From Puniceibacterium sediminis (GTDB lineage Bacteria; Pseudomonadota; Alphaproteobacteria; Rhodobacterales; Rhodobacteraceae): a stretch of DNA of 64,000 bases. A program made the translations under genes and the position numbers. The notes beneath the pieces were generated by a model. It was not told the DNA's origin. It ran no database searches and saw nothing but the letters and a program-made list of their open reading frames with translations. This document shows, in pieces, positions 53,348 through 62,634 of this stretch. The stretch lies in NCBI RefSeq assembly GCF_900188035.1, contig NZ_FZNN01000001.1, positions 1-64,000 of the forward strand. Direction: 5' to 3'. The stretch's first letter is position 1. Each line of letters opens with the position of its first letter.

Positions 53348-54040
53348 ATGACACCACAGTATGACCCGACCGAAACCAGCCTGCTGCAGGCCGCGCTGAC
53401 GCATGTGCCGTTCGACGGCTGGTCCGAGGCGACGTTCAACGTCGCCGTCGCCGACTCCGGCGTCGATCCGGTGGTCGCCCGGGCGCTGTTTCCCCGTGGC
53501 GCGCTTGATCTGGCTATGACCTTTCACCGGCGCGGCGACGATGAGATGGTGCGTCGGCTGGACGCGACCGACATGAGCGACATGAAATTCCGCGACAGGG
53601 TCACGCTGGCTGTGCGGCTACGCCTTGAAGCGGCTGAGGATCGCGAGACAGTACGTCGCGGCACCACGCTGTTTTCCCTGCCGATACATGCGGCGGACGG
53701 CGCAAAACTGATCTGGGGCACGGCGGACAGGATATGGACGGCGCTCGGGGATACCTCGGACGACGTAAACTGGTACACCAAGCGCGCAACGCTCAGCGCG
53801 GTCTATTCCTCGACCGTGCTGTATTGGTTGGGCGACGTGTCTGTTGATCATCAGGCGACCTGGGCGTTCCTCGACCGGCGGATCGGTGACGTGATGCAGA
53901 TCGAGAAGGTCAAGGCACAGCTGCGCGGCAATGCGCTGATAGGCAGGGTTTTCGCCGGACCAGCCTGGGTGTTAAGCAAGGTAAAGGCGCCCGTAGCGGC
54001 GCGTGATGATCTGCCCGGCCAGCAGACGAAATCGTCTTGA
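53348..54040 (+). CDS. COQ9 family protein (ubiquinone biosynthesis)
   Basis: 230 residues. COQ9 binds lipid intermediates and supports the Coq7 hydroxylation step in ubiquinone synthesis. The N-terminal HTH-like part (LLQAALTHVPFDGWSEATFN) and the C-terminal lipid-binding core (DVNWYTKRATLSAVYSSTVL and WAFLDRRIGDVMQIEKVK) are both clear. The last 20 residues are variable. The stop overlaps the next frame, whose real start is 26 bp downstream. Both proteins deal with quinones. Confidence 0.9.
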   Translation: MTPQYDPTETSLLQAALTHVPFDGWSEATFNVAVADSGVDPVVARALFPRGALDLAMTFHRRGDDEMVRRLDATDMSDMKFRDRVTLAVRLRLEAAEDRETVRRGTTLFSLPIHAADGAKLIWGTADRIWTALGDTSDDVNWYTKRATLSAVYSSTVLYWLGDVSVDHQATWAFLDRRIGDVMQIEKVKAQLRGNALIGRVFAGPAWVLSKVKAPVAARDDLPGQQTKSS

Positions 54041-54066
54041 CAAACGCAGACACAAGGACCCGACCC

Positions 54067-55050
54067 ATGACCCAGACCATGCGCGCCGTCGAGATCACCA
54101 AACCCGGTGGCCCTGATGTTCTAAAGATTGCAGAGCGGCCGGTTCCGCAGCCCGGACCGGGGCAGGTGCTTTTGAAGGTGGCCTATGCCGGCGTCAATCG
54201 CCCTGATGCCCTTCAGCGGGCGGGTTCCTACGCCCCGCCGCCGGGGGCCAGTGACCTGCCGGGGCTGGAGGCGTCGGGTGAGGTCGTGGCACTGGGCGAG
54301 GGCGTCACGGGACTGGGCCTCGGGGATCAGGTCTGTGCCCTGCTGCCCGGGGGGGGCTATGCCGAATATGTGGTGACCCCGGCGGCCCATTGCCTGCCGG
54401 TGCCGGACGGTTTGGACCTGAAACAGGCGGCCTGCCTGCCTGAGACTTATTTCACCGTCTGGACCAACGTCTTTCTGCGCGGCAACCTGCAGGCAGGCGA
54501 GCGGTTCCTCGTGCACGGCGGGTCGTCGGGCATCGGTACAACGGCGATCCAACTGGCGCATCACTTCGGTGCGCGGGTTTTTGCCACTGCCGGATCCGCC
54601 GACAAGTGCAAGGTCTGCGTGGATCTGGGGGCCGAAAAGGCGATCAACTACCGCGAAGAGGACTTTGTCGAGGTGCTGCGCGCCGAGGGTGGTGCCAACC
54701 TCATCCTCGACATGGTGGGTGGCGATTACCTGCCGCGCAACGTCAAGGCGCTGGCAGATGACGGGCGACTGGTCCAGATCGCCTTTCTGCAGGGGCCCAA
54801 GGTCGAACTGAACTTTGCCCAGGTGATGATGCGCCGCCTGACAATCACCGGCAGCACCCTGCGCCCGCAAAGCGATTTGGCAAAGGCGCGGATCGCTGAT
54901 GATCTGCGCGCCAGGGTCTGGCCTCTGCTTGCGGCCGGGCGGATCGCGCCGGTGATGGATTCCGAATACCCGCTGGCCGAGGCTGCCGCCGCCCATGCCC
55001 GGATGGAAACCTCAGGTCATATCGGCAAGATCGTCCTGAAGGTGGCCTGA
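54067..55050 (+). CDS. NAD(P)H quinone oxidoreductase, PIG3/zeta-crystallin family
   Basis: 327 residues of the zinc-free medium-chain reductase group. Substrate domain KVAYAGVNRPDALQRAGSY (about 39-57, PIG3-like), then the NADPH-binding motif VHGGSSGIGTTAIQLAHHFGARVFATAGS. There are no zinc-binding Cys. It reduces quinones by one or two electrons. The ATG at 54067 opens MTQTMRAVEITKPGG; the frame upstream to 54037 uses TTG. It follows COQ9, with a hairpin terminator after it. Confidence 0.9.
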   Translation: MTQTMRAVEITKPGGPDVLKIAERPVPQPGPGQVLLKVAYAGVNRPDALQRAGSYAPPPGASDLPGLEASGEVVALGEGVTGLGLGDQVCALLPGGGYAEYVVTPAAHCLPVPDGLDLKQAACLPETYFTVWTNVFLRGNLQAGERFLVHGGSSGIGTTAIQLAHHFGARVFATAGSADKCKVCVDLGAEKAINYREEDFVEVLRAEGGANLILDMVGGDYLPRNVKALADDGRLVQIAFLQGPKVELNFAQVMMRRLTITGSTLRPQSDLAKARIADDLRARVWPLLAAGRIAPVMDSEYPLAEAAAAHARMETSGHIGKIVLKVA

Positions 55051-55060
55051 CGCCAACACA

Positions 55061-55094
55061 ACTGCAGCCGACCGTCACGCTGGTCGGCTGCAGT
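55061..55094 (+). terminator. Hairpin after the PIG3-type oxidoreductase gene
   Basis: A 13-bp perfect stem ACTGCAGCCGACC (55061-55073) / GGTCGGCTGCAGT (55082-55094) with an 8-nt loop and CTTCT after it. It lies between convergent genes and probably terminates one or both, though T-runs are short. Confidence 0.65.
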
Positions 55095-55120
55095 CTTCTG
55101 ATGCAATGCGGATTGTGGAT

Positions 55121-55981
55121 TCAGCCCACCGCCCGCCGGTACAGATGCCAGGTCGCATGTCCCAGCACTGGCAGTACCACGATCAGCCCCAACAGCAGCG
55201 GAACAGCCCCCAGCGCCAGACCCAATGCGACGACCGCACCCCATGTCAGAACCACTCGCGGATTGCGGCGCAGCACCTCGACCGAGGTGGCGATGGCCAC
55301 AGGGACCCCCACATGCCGGTCGATCAGCAGTGGAAACGACACAACCGAAATCGCCAGCGCCACGACGGCAAAGATGAAACCGACGCCGCAGCCCAGCACG
55401 ATCATCGCCCAGCCGCCCGGGGTGGTCAGCACCTGTCCGGCAAAGGCCGAAAGGGTCGCGGGGGTGCTCTCGCCCAGGGTGAGTTTGTGAATTTCGGCAG
55501 CGGTCAGCATCCAGAGCACAAACAGCGCCGTCAGGTAAAAGGCCATCACCAGAACGGCCCCGAAGCTGGGTGATTCCACCACCCCGAGCGCATCAAACCA
55601 GCGTGGTTCCGCACCCTGTTCCCGGCGGCGGCTTATTTCGTATACGCCCACCGCCGCGACGGGCCCCAGCAGGGCAAAGCCCGCCAGCAGAGGGAACAGC
55701 AACGGCAGCATCGCCATCTGCAAGCCTATCCCGACCAGCACGAGGCCAATGACCGGGTAGACCAGAACGATGAACATCACGTCGCTGCGCGAGGCGGTAA
55801 AGTCTTCCCATCCCTCGGCCAGAGCCGCGCGGATGTCGCTTATGTCCAGGGGCCGTACACGCGGCGCGGCGCTGCCGTCATTCGCAAGCTCGCGGGCCGA
55901 AGCGGCAATATGACTGCCGGACCGGCCCAGAGCCTGCGCGGTCCATGAAAGGGGATTTCCAATTGTCTGGGTCACGCTCAA
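55121..55981 (-). CDS. DUF2189 membrane protein
   Basis: 286 residues with about six TM helices (for instance VMFIVLVYPVIGLVLVGIGL, FPLLAGFALLGPVAAVGVY, AVLVMAFYLTALFVLWML, AMIVLGCGVGFIFAVVALAI and a C-terminal pair). The conserved FPLLAGFALLGPVAAVGVYEISRR region and the pattern around PLLIDRHVGVPVAIATSVE are typical of DUF2189, whose role is unknown. The first 45 residues are cytoplasmic. It is divergent from the next oxidoreductase gene. Confidence 0.85.
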   Translation of the reverse strand: MSVTQTIGNPLSWTAQALGRSGSHIAASARELANDGSAAPRVRPLDISDIRAALAEGWEDFTASRSDVMFIVLVYPVIGLVLVGIGLQMAMLPLLFPLLAGFALLGPVAAVGVYEISRRREQGAEPRWFDALGVVESPSFGAVLVMAFYLTALFVLWMLTAAEIHKLTLGESTPATLSAFAGQVLTTPGGWAMIVLGCGVGFIFAVVALAISVVSFPLLIDRHVGVPVAIATSVEVLRRNPRVVLTWGAVVALGLALGAVPLLLGLIVVLPVLGHATWHLYRRAVG

Positions 55982-56163
55982 ACACCTTTCGCAACGCGGC
56001 GACAGTGATTTACGGGTCCGACCCCCGCCGCATTGATGGTCAGACCGATCTGCAGCAACTATGGGAAATCATAACACGGATTCGCGCAAACACTGATCAC
56101 TCTTTGCAGAGCAGACCTGTCCGTGGCAGGCATGGATCGGCAGCGCCAAATGGAGAAGACAAC

Positions 56164-57147
56164 ATGACCACCACAGCCAGAACCGCGATCATCCGGGAAC
56201 ACGGCGGCCCCGAAGTGTTCGTTATCGAAGACCGCGAAGTAGGCATCCCCGGCAAGGGCGAGATCCGTATCCGCCACGCGGCCTGCGGGCTGAATTTCAT
56301 CGACGTCTACCAGCGCACCGGGCTTTATCCTATGCAGCTGCCCCACGCGCTGGGAATGGAAGCCGCCGGCACGATCGAAGCGGTGGGCGAGGGGGTCACC
56401 CACCTCAAGGTCGGTGACCGCGCCGCCTATGCCTCTGCCCCTCCGGGCGCATATACCGAGGCGCGGGTAATGCCCGCCGCGCAGGTCTGCCCGCTGCCTG
56501 ACGAAATCTCCTTCGACGAAGGTGCCGCCATGATGCTCAAGGGCCTCACAGTGCAGTATCTGTTCCACCGCACCACGCCGATCAAGCGCGGCGATACCGT
56601 GCTGTTTCATGCGGCGGCGGGAGGGGTTGGCCTGATCGCCTGCCAATGGGCGCGCTCAGAAGGGATCACCCTGATCGGCACGGCGGGGACGGACGAAAAA
56701 TGCCAGCTGGCCCTCGATCATGGGGCAAGTCACTGCATCAACTACCGCACCGCCGACTGGGCGGCAGAGGTGAAAAAGTTGACTGGCGGCGTAGGCGTCG
56801 ATGTTGTGATGGACGCCGTCGGCGCGGACACGTTCGACGGGTCGCTCGACAGCCTGAAACCGCTGGGCATGATGATCTCATTTGGCAATGCGTCCGGCCC
56901 GGTGCCGCCGTTCAACCTTGGTATCCTCGGACCCAAGGGCTCGCTCAAGATTACCCGCCCGACACTTTTCACCCATATCAGCGACCATGCCGTCTGTCAG
57001 GAAATGGCGAAAATGCTGTTCGGCAAGGTTATCTCGGGTGATGTGAAAATCCGCATCGACCAGCGATTTGCTTTGTCGGATGTGGCGGACGCGCACCGCG
57101 CGCTTGAGGCTCGCAAGACCACCGGCAGCACGATCCTCACGCTCTGA
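56164..57147 (+). CDS. Quinone oxidoreductase, QorA-like
   Basis: 327 residues, zinc-free MDR family. IRHAACGLNFIDVYQRTGLYPMQLPHALGMEAAG (N-terminal domain) is QorA-like, with the NADPH motif LFHAAAGGVGLIACQWARSEG (about 143-163). It reduces quinones with NADPH. The ATG at 56164 follows GGAGAAGACAAC; the frame upstream to 55945 overlaps the divergent gene and is a shadow. The gene is distinct from the PIG3-type paralogue 1.1 kb upstream. Confidence 0.9.
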   Translation: MTTTARTAIIREHGGPEVFVIEDREVGIPGKGEIRIRHAACGLNFIDVYQRTGLYPMQLPHALGMEAAGTIEAVGEGVTHLKVGDRAAYASAPPGAYTEARVMPAAQVCPLPDEISFDEGAAMMLKGLTVQYLFHRTTPIKRGDTVLFHAAAGGVGLIACQWARSEGITLIGTAGTDEKCQLALDHGASHCINYRTADWAAEVKKLTGGVGVDVVMDAVGADTFDGSLDSLKPLGMMISFGNASGPVPPFNLGILGPKGSLKITRPTLFTHISDHAVCQEMAKMLFGKVISGDVKIRIDQRFALSDVADAHRALEARKTTGSTILTL

Positions 57148-57230
57148 ACATGCACAGGATCTGTGCGCCCGGGGAGGTTCGGTAAAGGCCTCCCCGGGGC
57201 TAGATACTGCTGAACAAAAGGAGGCTCCTC

Positions 57231-58259
57231 ATGGAAGTCGGACTCTATACATTTGGCGATATCGGCACCGATCCGGTCACTGGCAAACACATCGACGCGC
57301 CTGAGCGCCTCAATAACCTGATCGAGGAGATCGAGCTGGCCGATCAGGTCGGCCTTGATGTCTTTGGCCTTGGGGAACATCACCGTCCGAACTACGCCAT
57401 CTCGGCCCCGGCGGTCGTGCTGGCCGCCGCCGCCCGCACGACGCGCAACATCCGCCTCAGTTCGGCGGTTTCGGTGCTCAGTTCAGACGATCCGGTTCGG
57501 ATCTACCAGCAATTCGCCACGCTGGACGGGCTTAGCAATGGGCGCGCCGAACTGATGGTCGGGCGCGGCAGTTTTATCGAAAGCTTTCCGCTGTTCGGCT
57601 ATGATCTGGACGATTACAATGCGCTGTTCGACGAAAAGCTGGCGCTGCTCATGGCCCTGAACGAGGGTGAGGTCGTGACCTGGCCGGGCAGTGGTTTCAC
57701 GCAGGCCATCGACGGGCTGGGCATTTATCCGCGCCCTGTGCATGGCAAGCTGCCGATCTGGATCGCTGCCGGGGGTACGCCGCAAAGCATGGTGCGCGCG
57801 GGTACGCTGGGGCAGCCGCTGGCGCTGGCCATCATCGGTGGTGAACCCCGCCGTTTTGCGCCACTGGCCGATTTATACCGTCGCGCGGCGGCGCAATCAG
57901 GCCACGCGGACGTGGCGCGGGTGTCGCTGAACGTGCACGGCTTCGTGGCCGAGGACGGTAAGCAGGCGGCGGACATCTTTTTCCCGGCGCAGAAACAGGT
58001 GATGGATCAGATCGGACGCGAACGCGGCTGGGCGCCGCAGACCCGTGCGCAGTTCGATGCAGGCATGGGCCCCGAAGGCGCGATGTTTGTCGGCTCTCCT
58101 GCTCAGATCACCGACAAGATCCTGAGCCTGCGCGAAGATCTTGGCTTTGACCGGGTGAGCATCCAGATGGCGATCGGCGTGATCGAACACAGCACGATGA
58201 TGAAGGCGATCGAGGTACTGGGAACAAAGGTTGCGCCAGAGTTGCGCAAGGCGGGGTGA
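57231..58259 (+). CDS. Luciferase-like (LLM class) flavin-dependent oxidoreductase
   Basis: 342 residues of the bacterial luciferase-like monooxygenase superfamily: EVGLYTFGDIGTD start, VGLDVFGLGEHHRPNYAISAP, IRLSSAVSVLSSDDPVRIYQQFATLDGLSNGR (the typical ATLDxLSNGR), and GRGSFIESFPLFG. Binds FMN; substrate unknown. It follows the QorA-like gene by 83 bp on the same strand. AAAGGAGG precedes the ATG. Confidence 0.9.
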   Translation: MEVGLYTFGDIGTDPVTGKHIDAPERLNNLIEEIELADQVGLDVFGLGEHHRPNYAISAPAVVLAAAARTTRNIRLSSAVSVLSSDDPVRIYQQFATLDGLSNGRAELMVGRGSFIESFPLFGYDLDDYNALFDEKLALLMALNEGEVVTWPGSGFTQAIDGLGIYPRPVHGKLPIWIAAGGTPQSMVRAGTLGQPLALAIIGGEPRRFAPLADLYRRAAAQSGHADVARVSLNVHGFVAEDGKQAADIFFPAQKQVMDQIGRERGWAPQTRAQFDAGMGPEGAMFVGSPAQITDKILSLREDLGFDRVSIQMAIGVIEHSTMMKAIEVLGTKVAPELRKAG

Positions 58260-58316
58260 GGGGGACGAGCAATCCGCTGGCCCTGTGATCTTATCGTTGC
58301 GCAACACGCTGTTCTC

Positions 58317-58946
58317 TCAGCGCACCGGGTCGAACAGGGCGTCCTTCATCCGACAATCCCGCACCACATCCTGACCGCAGGGCACCGGGTCCAGAGATTT
58401 CGACAGGCAGACCCGCGCCTCCTGGATTCGGGCGTCCTTGCAGGTGATGGTGATCATGTCCGGCTCCAGTACGGGATTGTCCCTGATGAAAGCCTGTTCG
58501 ATCAGCGACGCGGGCAGGGTCACGGGTTTGTCCAGCTTGCGCAGCACCTCGGGGCGGGTGATCCGACCGTAAGCCTCGCGCGCCAGGGCAAAATAGTCCG
58601 GCGCCGACAGCCCCGAGCACACCCCATGCTTTTTCCACTGATGCCAAGCACTGCCCCCCGTGCCCATTACATCGGCCATTGCGGCGGTCATTGCGCGGCT
58701 CGGTGGCGGGGTGGCGCTGTGGCAGAACGACGGATAGCCGCGCGTGTTCTGGGGCCAGAGCCCGTGCAACACCCAGCCGAAATCGCGTTCAGGATCGCAC
58801 TGGGGCGAACGTCGCGCATCCCCGGTCACGGCGCACCAACTGGGCGACCAGCTGAGCGAAAGCACGTAATAGTCGAACTCGCCGGGGCGTTCACCCTCGG
58901 CCCGGGCAAAGGTGGCGGTAAGACAGAGCAGAATCAGCCAGCGCAT
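58317..58946 (-). CDS. Ribonuclease T2 family protein
   Basis: 209 residues with a signal peptide (MRWLILLCLTATFARA). Both catalytic segments are present: CAS I FGWVLHGLWPQ with His, and CAS II HQWKKHGVC with the His/Glu-Lys-His positions (here HQWKKH, so the usual Glu after Trp is Lys). Several Cys pairs could form disulfides. RNase T2 enzymes act in the periplasm or outside the cell, cutting RNA without metal. It is convergent with the LLM gene. Confidence 0.87.
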   Translation of the reverse strand: MRWLILLCLTATFARAEGERPGEFDYYVLSLSWSPSWCAVTGDARRSPQCDPERDFGWVLHGLWPQNTRGYPSFCHSATPPPSRAMTAAMADVMGTGGSAWHQWKKHGVCSGLSAPDYFALAREAYGRITRPEVLRKLDKPVTLPASLIEQAFIRDNPVLEPDMITITCKDARIQEARVCLSKSLDPVPCGQDVVRDCRMKDALFDPVR

Positions 58947-59119
58947 TTTCTCTTTCCACTTGGGGTCTGGGCGACTATAAGGCGCGCAAGTTCCCCGACA
59001 ACGGTAACCTGTTCCGGCCCAAACCGGAACCGCCTGGACCCCCGGGCGATAGCGAAGCTATGCGTCGGGACAGGCATATGCCGCGATAGATGCGCGGAAA
59101 GATATGAAGGAGACGTGGA

Positions 59120-59890
59120 ATGAGTAAACCGATCATGGCACGCGCCACGGCCGTCTGGCTGGTGGATAACACGACCCTGACCTTCAAGCAGATTGCGGAT
59201 TTCACCGGCATGCACGAGCTTGAAGTGCAGGGCATCGCAGACGGCGACGTGGCCACCGGCGTCAAGGGGTTCGACCCCATCGCCAACAACCAGCTTGAGC
59301 AGGCGGAAATCGACAAGGGTGAAAAAGACCCGATCTACAAGCTCAAGCTCAAGTTCAACGCCGCCGCTGTCGGCGAGGAAAAGCGCCGTGGCCCGCGCTA
59401 TACTCCGCTGTCCAAGCGTCAGGACCGTCCGGCGTCGATCCTCTGGCTGGTAAAGTTCCACCCGGAACTGACAGACGGGCAGGTTGGCAAGCTGGTCGGC
59501 ACCACCAAGCCGACCATTCAGGCAATCCGCGAGCGGACCCACTGGAACATTGGCAACATCCAGCCCATCGATCCCGTCGCTCTTGGGTTGTGCAAGCAGT
59601 CCGAACTGGATGCGGCGGTACAGAAGGCGTCCAAGAAGGCGGATGTTCTGTCCGACGATGAGCGTCGCAAGCTGGTGAGCACCGAACAGAGCCTTGGCAT
59701 GGGCGAAGAACCGCGCCTGCCGACCGCGATCGAAGGTCTCGAAACCTTCAGCCTGTCGGACCCGCGTGAGGACGATGGCGAAGACAAACGCTCGGACAAG
59801 GACTTCGCCGACGCGGACAGCTTCTTCAATCTGCCGGATGCGGAAGACAATGATGACGAGGATGACGACAGCGACGACCCGCGCCGCTGA
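59120..59890 (+). CDS. trcR: DUF1013 regulator, TrcR-like cell-cycle transcription factor
   Basis: 256 residues, matching the DUF1013 family of alphaproteobacteria, known as TrcR in Caulobacter, where it is a cell-cycle transcriptional regulator. The N-terminal AVWLVDNTTLTFKQIADFTGMHELEVQGIADG is HTH-like. The second conserved part has RPASILWLVKFHPELTDGQVGKLVGTTKPTIQAIRERTHWN, also HTH-like. The C-terminal 50 residues are very acidic (runs of Asp and Glu). ATG with AAGGAG 8 nt upstream; monocistronic with a terminator. Confidence 0.88.
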   Translation: MSKPIMARATAVWLVDNTTLTFKQIADFTGMHELEVQGIADGDVATGVKGFDPIANNQLEQAEIDKGEKDPIYKLKLKFNAAAVGEEKRRGPRYTPLSKRQDRPASILWLVKFHPELTDGQVGKLVGTTKPTIQAIRERTHWNIGNIQPIDPVALGLCKQSELDAAVQKASKKADVLSDDERRKLVSTEQSLGMGEEPRLPTAIEGLETFSLSDPREDDGEDKRSDKDFADADSFFNLPDAEDNDDEDDDSDDPRR

Positions 59891-59915
59891 ACTCCTCGTC
59901 TGACCGACAACCTTG

Positions 59916-59947
59916 AGACCCGCAGGCCCCTGCGGGTCTTTTGTTTT
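59916..59947 (+). terminator. Rho-independent terminator after trcR
   Basis: A 10-bp stem AGACCCGCAG (59916-59925) / CTGCGGGTCT (59930-59939) with loop GCCC is followed by TTTTGTTTTTTT. It lies 25 bp after the stop codon. Confidence 0.93.
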
Positions 59948-60121
59948 TTTGAGCCGCCATTGTCGCAGCCGAGCTATGCTCTCATAACCGAACGGCTCAG
60001 TCGCGCGTTCATTTGCCAGCGTGTTCGGGCGACCATGGCAAGCCATGATCGATTGACAGTATCGGCGCCGCAGCCATATTGCGGTGTGGATGCAGGCGGA
60101 TAGAACACATCGGATTCCCGG

Positions 60122-61408
60122 ATGAACACTGGCTCGACCGGGCGCACACAATCAGCCATTGCCGAGGTTCTGGCCGGCACCCGGCGCGGGCCACGCGCGG
60201 CGCTTGTGTTTGCCGGTCCGGCCATCGTCGCATCGGTCGCCTATATGGATCCCGGCAACTACGCGACGAACATTCAGGCGGGTGCGGGCTATGGTTATTC
60301 CCTGCTTTGGGTGGTGCTGGCCGCCAACCTGATCGCGATGCTGTTTCAGGCATTGTCGGCGCGGGTCGGGATCGTGACAGGGCGCAATCTGGCCGAGCTG
60401 TGCAAGGATCATTTCCCACGCCCCGTCGTGCTTGCCATGTGGTTCGTCAGCGAAATCGCTGCAATGGCCACCGATCTGGCCGAGTTCCTGGGCGGCGCAA
60501 TCGGTCTTGCCCTGCTGTTCGACATGCCGCTGATGTCGGGCATGGTGGTAACTGCCATCGTCACCTATGGCATCCTGCTGTTCGAAGCTCAGGGTTTCCG
60601 GCCACTGGAACTAATCATCGGTGCAATGGTCGGGGTAATCGGGTTATGCTTCCTGATCGAGGTGTTCATCGCGCCCATCGCCTGGGGGGATGCGGCGCGC
60701 GGTGCCATCATGCCAAGCCTGCCGGATGCCACGGCGCTGACCATCGCCGTGGGGATCATCGGGGCCACGGTCATGCCGCATGCGATCTATCTGCACTCGG
60801 GCCTCACTCAGGCCCGCGCGGTTGTCAAAAATGATGCCGACAGGCGCAAGGTGGTTCGGTTCTCAAATATCGAGGTGGTGCTGGCGCTGGCTGCGGCCGG
60901 CCTTGTGAATATGGCCATGGTCATGATGGCGGCGAGCGCCTTCCACGTGGGCTACAGCGAAGTGGCCGAGATCGAAACCGCTTATCACACGCTCACACCG
61001 CTGTTCGGTGCGGCGGCGGCGGGGGTGTTTCTGGTATCGCTGATCGCCTCGGGCATCTCAAGCTCGGTCGTGGGCACGATGGCGGGGCAGCTGATCATGC
61101 AGGGCTTCATCAACATGCGCCTGCCAATCTGGTTCCGCCGTCTTGTAACAATGACCCCGGCCTTTGTGGTCGTCGCCCTGGGGGTGAATGCGACCGAGGC
61201 GCTGGTCATGTCGCAAGTGGTGCTGAGCATCGCGCTGCCGGTGCCGATGGTGGCGCTGATCGTGTTTTCCGGGCGCGTGGATATCATGGGGGATTTCCGC
61301 ACCGGGGCCTTGGTGCGGGGGCTGGCAATCCTTGGTGCGGTGATTGTCCTGACGCTGAATTTCGTACTTCTGGCGCAGACCTTTGGCCTGCCGATCCCGG
61401 GCTTGTAA
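60122..61408 (+). CDS. Nramp-family divalent metal transporter (MntH type)
   Basis: 428 residues, about 11 TM helices. Proton-coupled import of Mn(II) and possibly Fe(II). The signature metal-binding motifs are present: MDPGNYATNIQAG in TM1 (Asp-Pro-Gly-Asn) and TVMPHAIYLHS in TM6 (Met-Pro-His). The early YMDPGN and MVVTAI segments fit the family. The symbol is not assigned because paralogues differ in specificity. No Fur/MntR-type box was identified upstream. Confidence 0.92.
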   Translation: MNTGSTGRTQSAIAEVLAGTRRGPRAALVFAGPAIVASVAYMDPGNYATNIQAGAGYGYSLLWVVLAANLIAMLFQALSARVGIVTGRNLAELCKDHFPRPVVLAMWFVSEIAAMATDLAEFLGGAIGLALLFDMPLMSGMVVTAIVTYGILLFEAQGFRPLELIIGAMVGVIGLCFLIEVFIAPIAWGDAARGAIMPSLPDATALTIAVGIIGATVMPHAIYLHSGLTQARAVVKNDADRRKVVRFSNIEVVLALAAAGLVNMAMVMMAASAFHVGYSEVAEIETAYHTLTPLFGAAAAGVFLVSLIASGISSSVVGTMAGQLIMQGFINMRLPIWFRRLVTMTPAFVVVALGVNATEALVMSQVVLSIALPVPMVALIVFSGRVDIMGDFRTGALVRGLAILGAVIVLTLNFVLLAQTFGLPIPGL

Positions 61409-61458
61409 GGGCTGTCGGACATCTGCGGTATGGGAGCAGCACCGGCACCGGTCAGTGC

Positions 61459-62055
61459 TTATTCGATCCGCTTGCGCGCGTTCAATGCGGCGGTAATAGT
61501 GCCGTCGTCAAGATAGTCCAACTCTCCGCCGATCGGCACCCCTTGGGCAAGCGAGCTGAGCGTCACGCGCCCCTCAAGCTGATCGGTAATATAGTGTGCA
61601 GTCGTCTGGCCATCCACGGTGACGTTCAGCGCGAGTATGACTTCGGTGATCTCTTCGGCATCCACGCGGTGGATTAGGCGCGGGATGCGCAGTTCCTCGG
61701 GGCCGACTGAATCCAGCGCCGAGAGCGTGCCACCCAGGACGTGATAACGCCCCTTGAAAGTCGCCGATCGTTCCATCGCCCATAGGTCGGCCACATCTTC
61801 GACGACACAAAGCAGCCCATTCGCGCGTTTCTCGTCTGCGCAAATGGTACAGATGTCGCCGGTGCCGATATTGCCGCAGTTCAGACATTCGCGCGCTGTG
61901 GCGGCAACCGTCTGCATGAGATCTGCCAGAGGCGTCAGCAGCAGGGCGCGCTTGCGGATGAGGTGCAGCACGGCGCGGCGCGCAGACCGGGGCCCGAGGC
62001 CCGGCAAGCGGGCCATCAGGTCGATCAGTGCGTCGATGTCGGTGCGTTCGCTCAT
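61459..62055 (-). CDS. recR: Recombination mediator protein RecR
   Basis: 198 residues. HhH motif [18 protein letters not shown] near the N-terminus, a Cys4 zinc finger ([18 protein letters not shown], about 57-74), and a Toprim domain with [15 protein letters not shown] and [15 protein letters not shown], ending in [18 protein letters not shown]-like residues. Works with RecFO to load RecA at single-strand gaps. Third gene of dnaX-ybaB-recR, with 83 bp to ybaB. Confidence 0.96.
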   Translation of the reverse strand: MSERTDIDALIDLMARLPGLGPRSARRAVLHLIRKRALLLTPLADLMQTVAATARECLNCGNIGTGDICTICADEKRANGLLCVVEDVADLWAMERSATFKGRYHVLGGTLSALDSVGPEELRIPRLIHRVDAEEITEVILALNVTVDGQTTAHYITDQLEGRVTLSSLAQGVPIGGELDYLDDGTITAALNARKRIE

Positions 62056-62138
62056 GCCGGTAGGGTGCCTAAGTCAGACCCGGGCTACCGGGACGTGCGG
62101 GGCAAACCGCAGCTGTCCGCGCGGCGCCCGTTTCAGCA

Positions 62139-62483
62139 TCAAAACGGAAGCTTCATGTCTGCCGGAAGGCCCATGGCTTCGGTCAGTTTGGACATTTCCT
62201 GCTGGGCGCGGTCAGATGCCTTGCCCTGCGCGTCCTTGACTGCGGCCATGATCAGATCCTCGACCACTTCTTTTTCGTCCTTGTTGAAAATCGAAGGATC
62301 GATATCCAGCCCCTTGAGTTCGCCCTTGGCCGAGCAGGTCGCCTTGACCAAGCCCGCGCCGGACTCTCCTACAACCATGATGTTGTGCATCTCTTCCTGC
62401 AGGGCGGTCATCTTGGTTTGCATTTCCTGCGCGGTCTTCATCATCTTGGCCATATCGCCAAGCCCGCCTAGTCCCTTGAGCAT
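62139..62483 (-). CDS. ybaB: YbaB/EbfC nucleoid-associated protein
   Basis: 114 residues: MLKGLGGLGDMAKMMKTAQEMQTKM opening with Gly-rich and Met-rich helix, then GLVKATCSAKGELKGLDIDP and EVVEDLIMAAVKDAQGKASD. A dimeric DNA-binding protein that coats the nucleoid. The ATG at 62483 is fixed by the conserved opening; the frame upstream runs into the dnaX end. Lies between dnaX and recR. Confidence 0.94.
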   Translation of the reverse strand: MLKGLGGLGDMAKMMKTAQEMQTKMTALQEEMHNIMVVGESGAGLVKATCSAKGELKGLDIDPSIFNKDEKEVVEDLIMAAVKDAQGKASDRAQQEMSKLTEAMGLPADMKLPF

Positions 62484-62634
62484 GTCTGTCTCCTGTCCGT
62501 TGAGTTGTTCCAGAGATACGCGCGGGGGGGGCGCGTCACAAGGGGAGCATTGTTCCTGAACTGGCAACTTTGTGGCACTTCGCAGAATTGTCCTGCGTTT
62601 TTGTGGGGGCCACGCGACTGTTGCGCTGGTGAAT

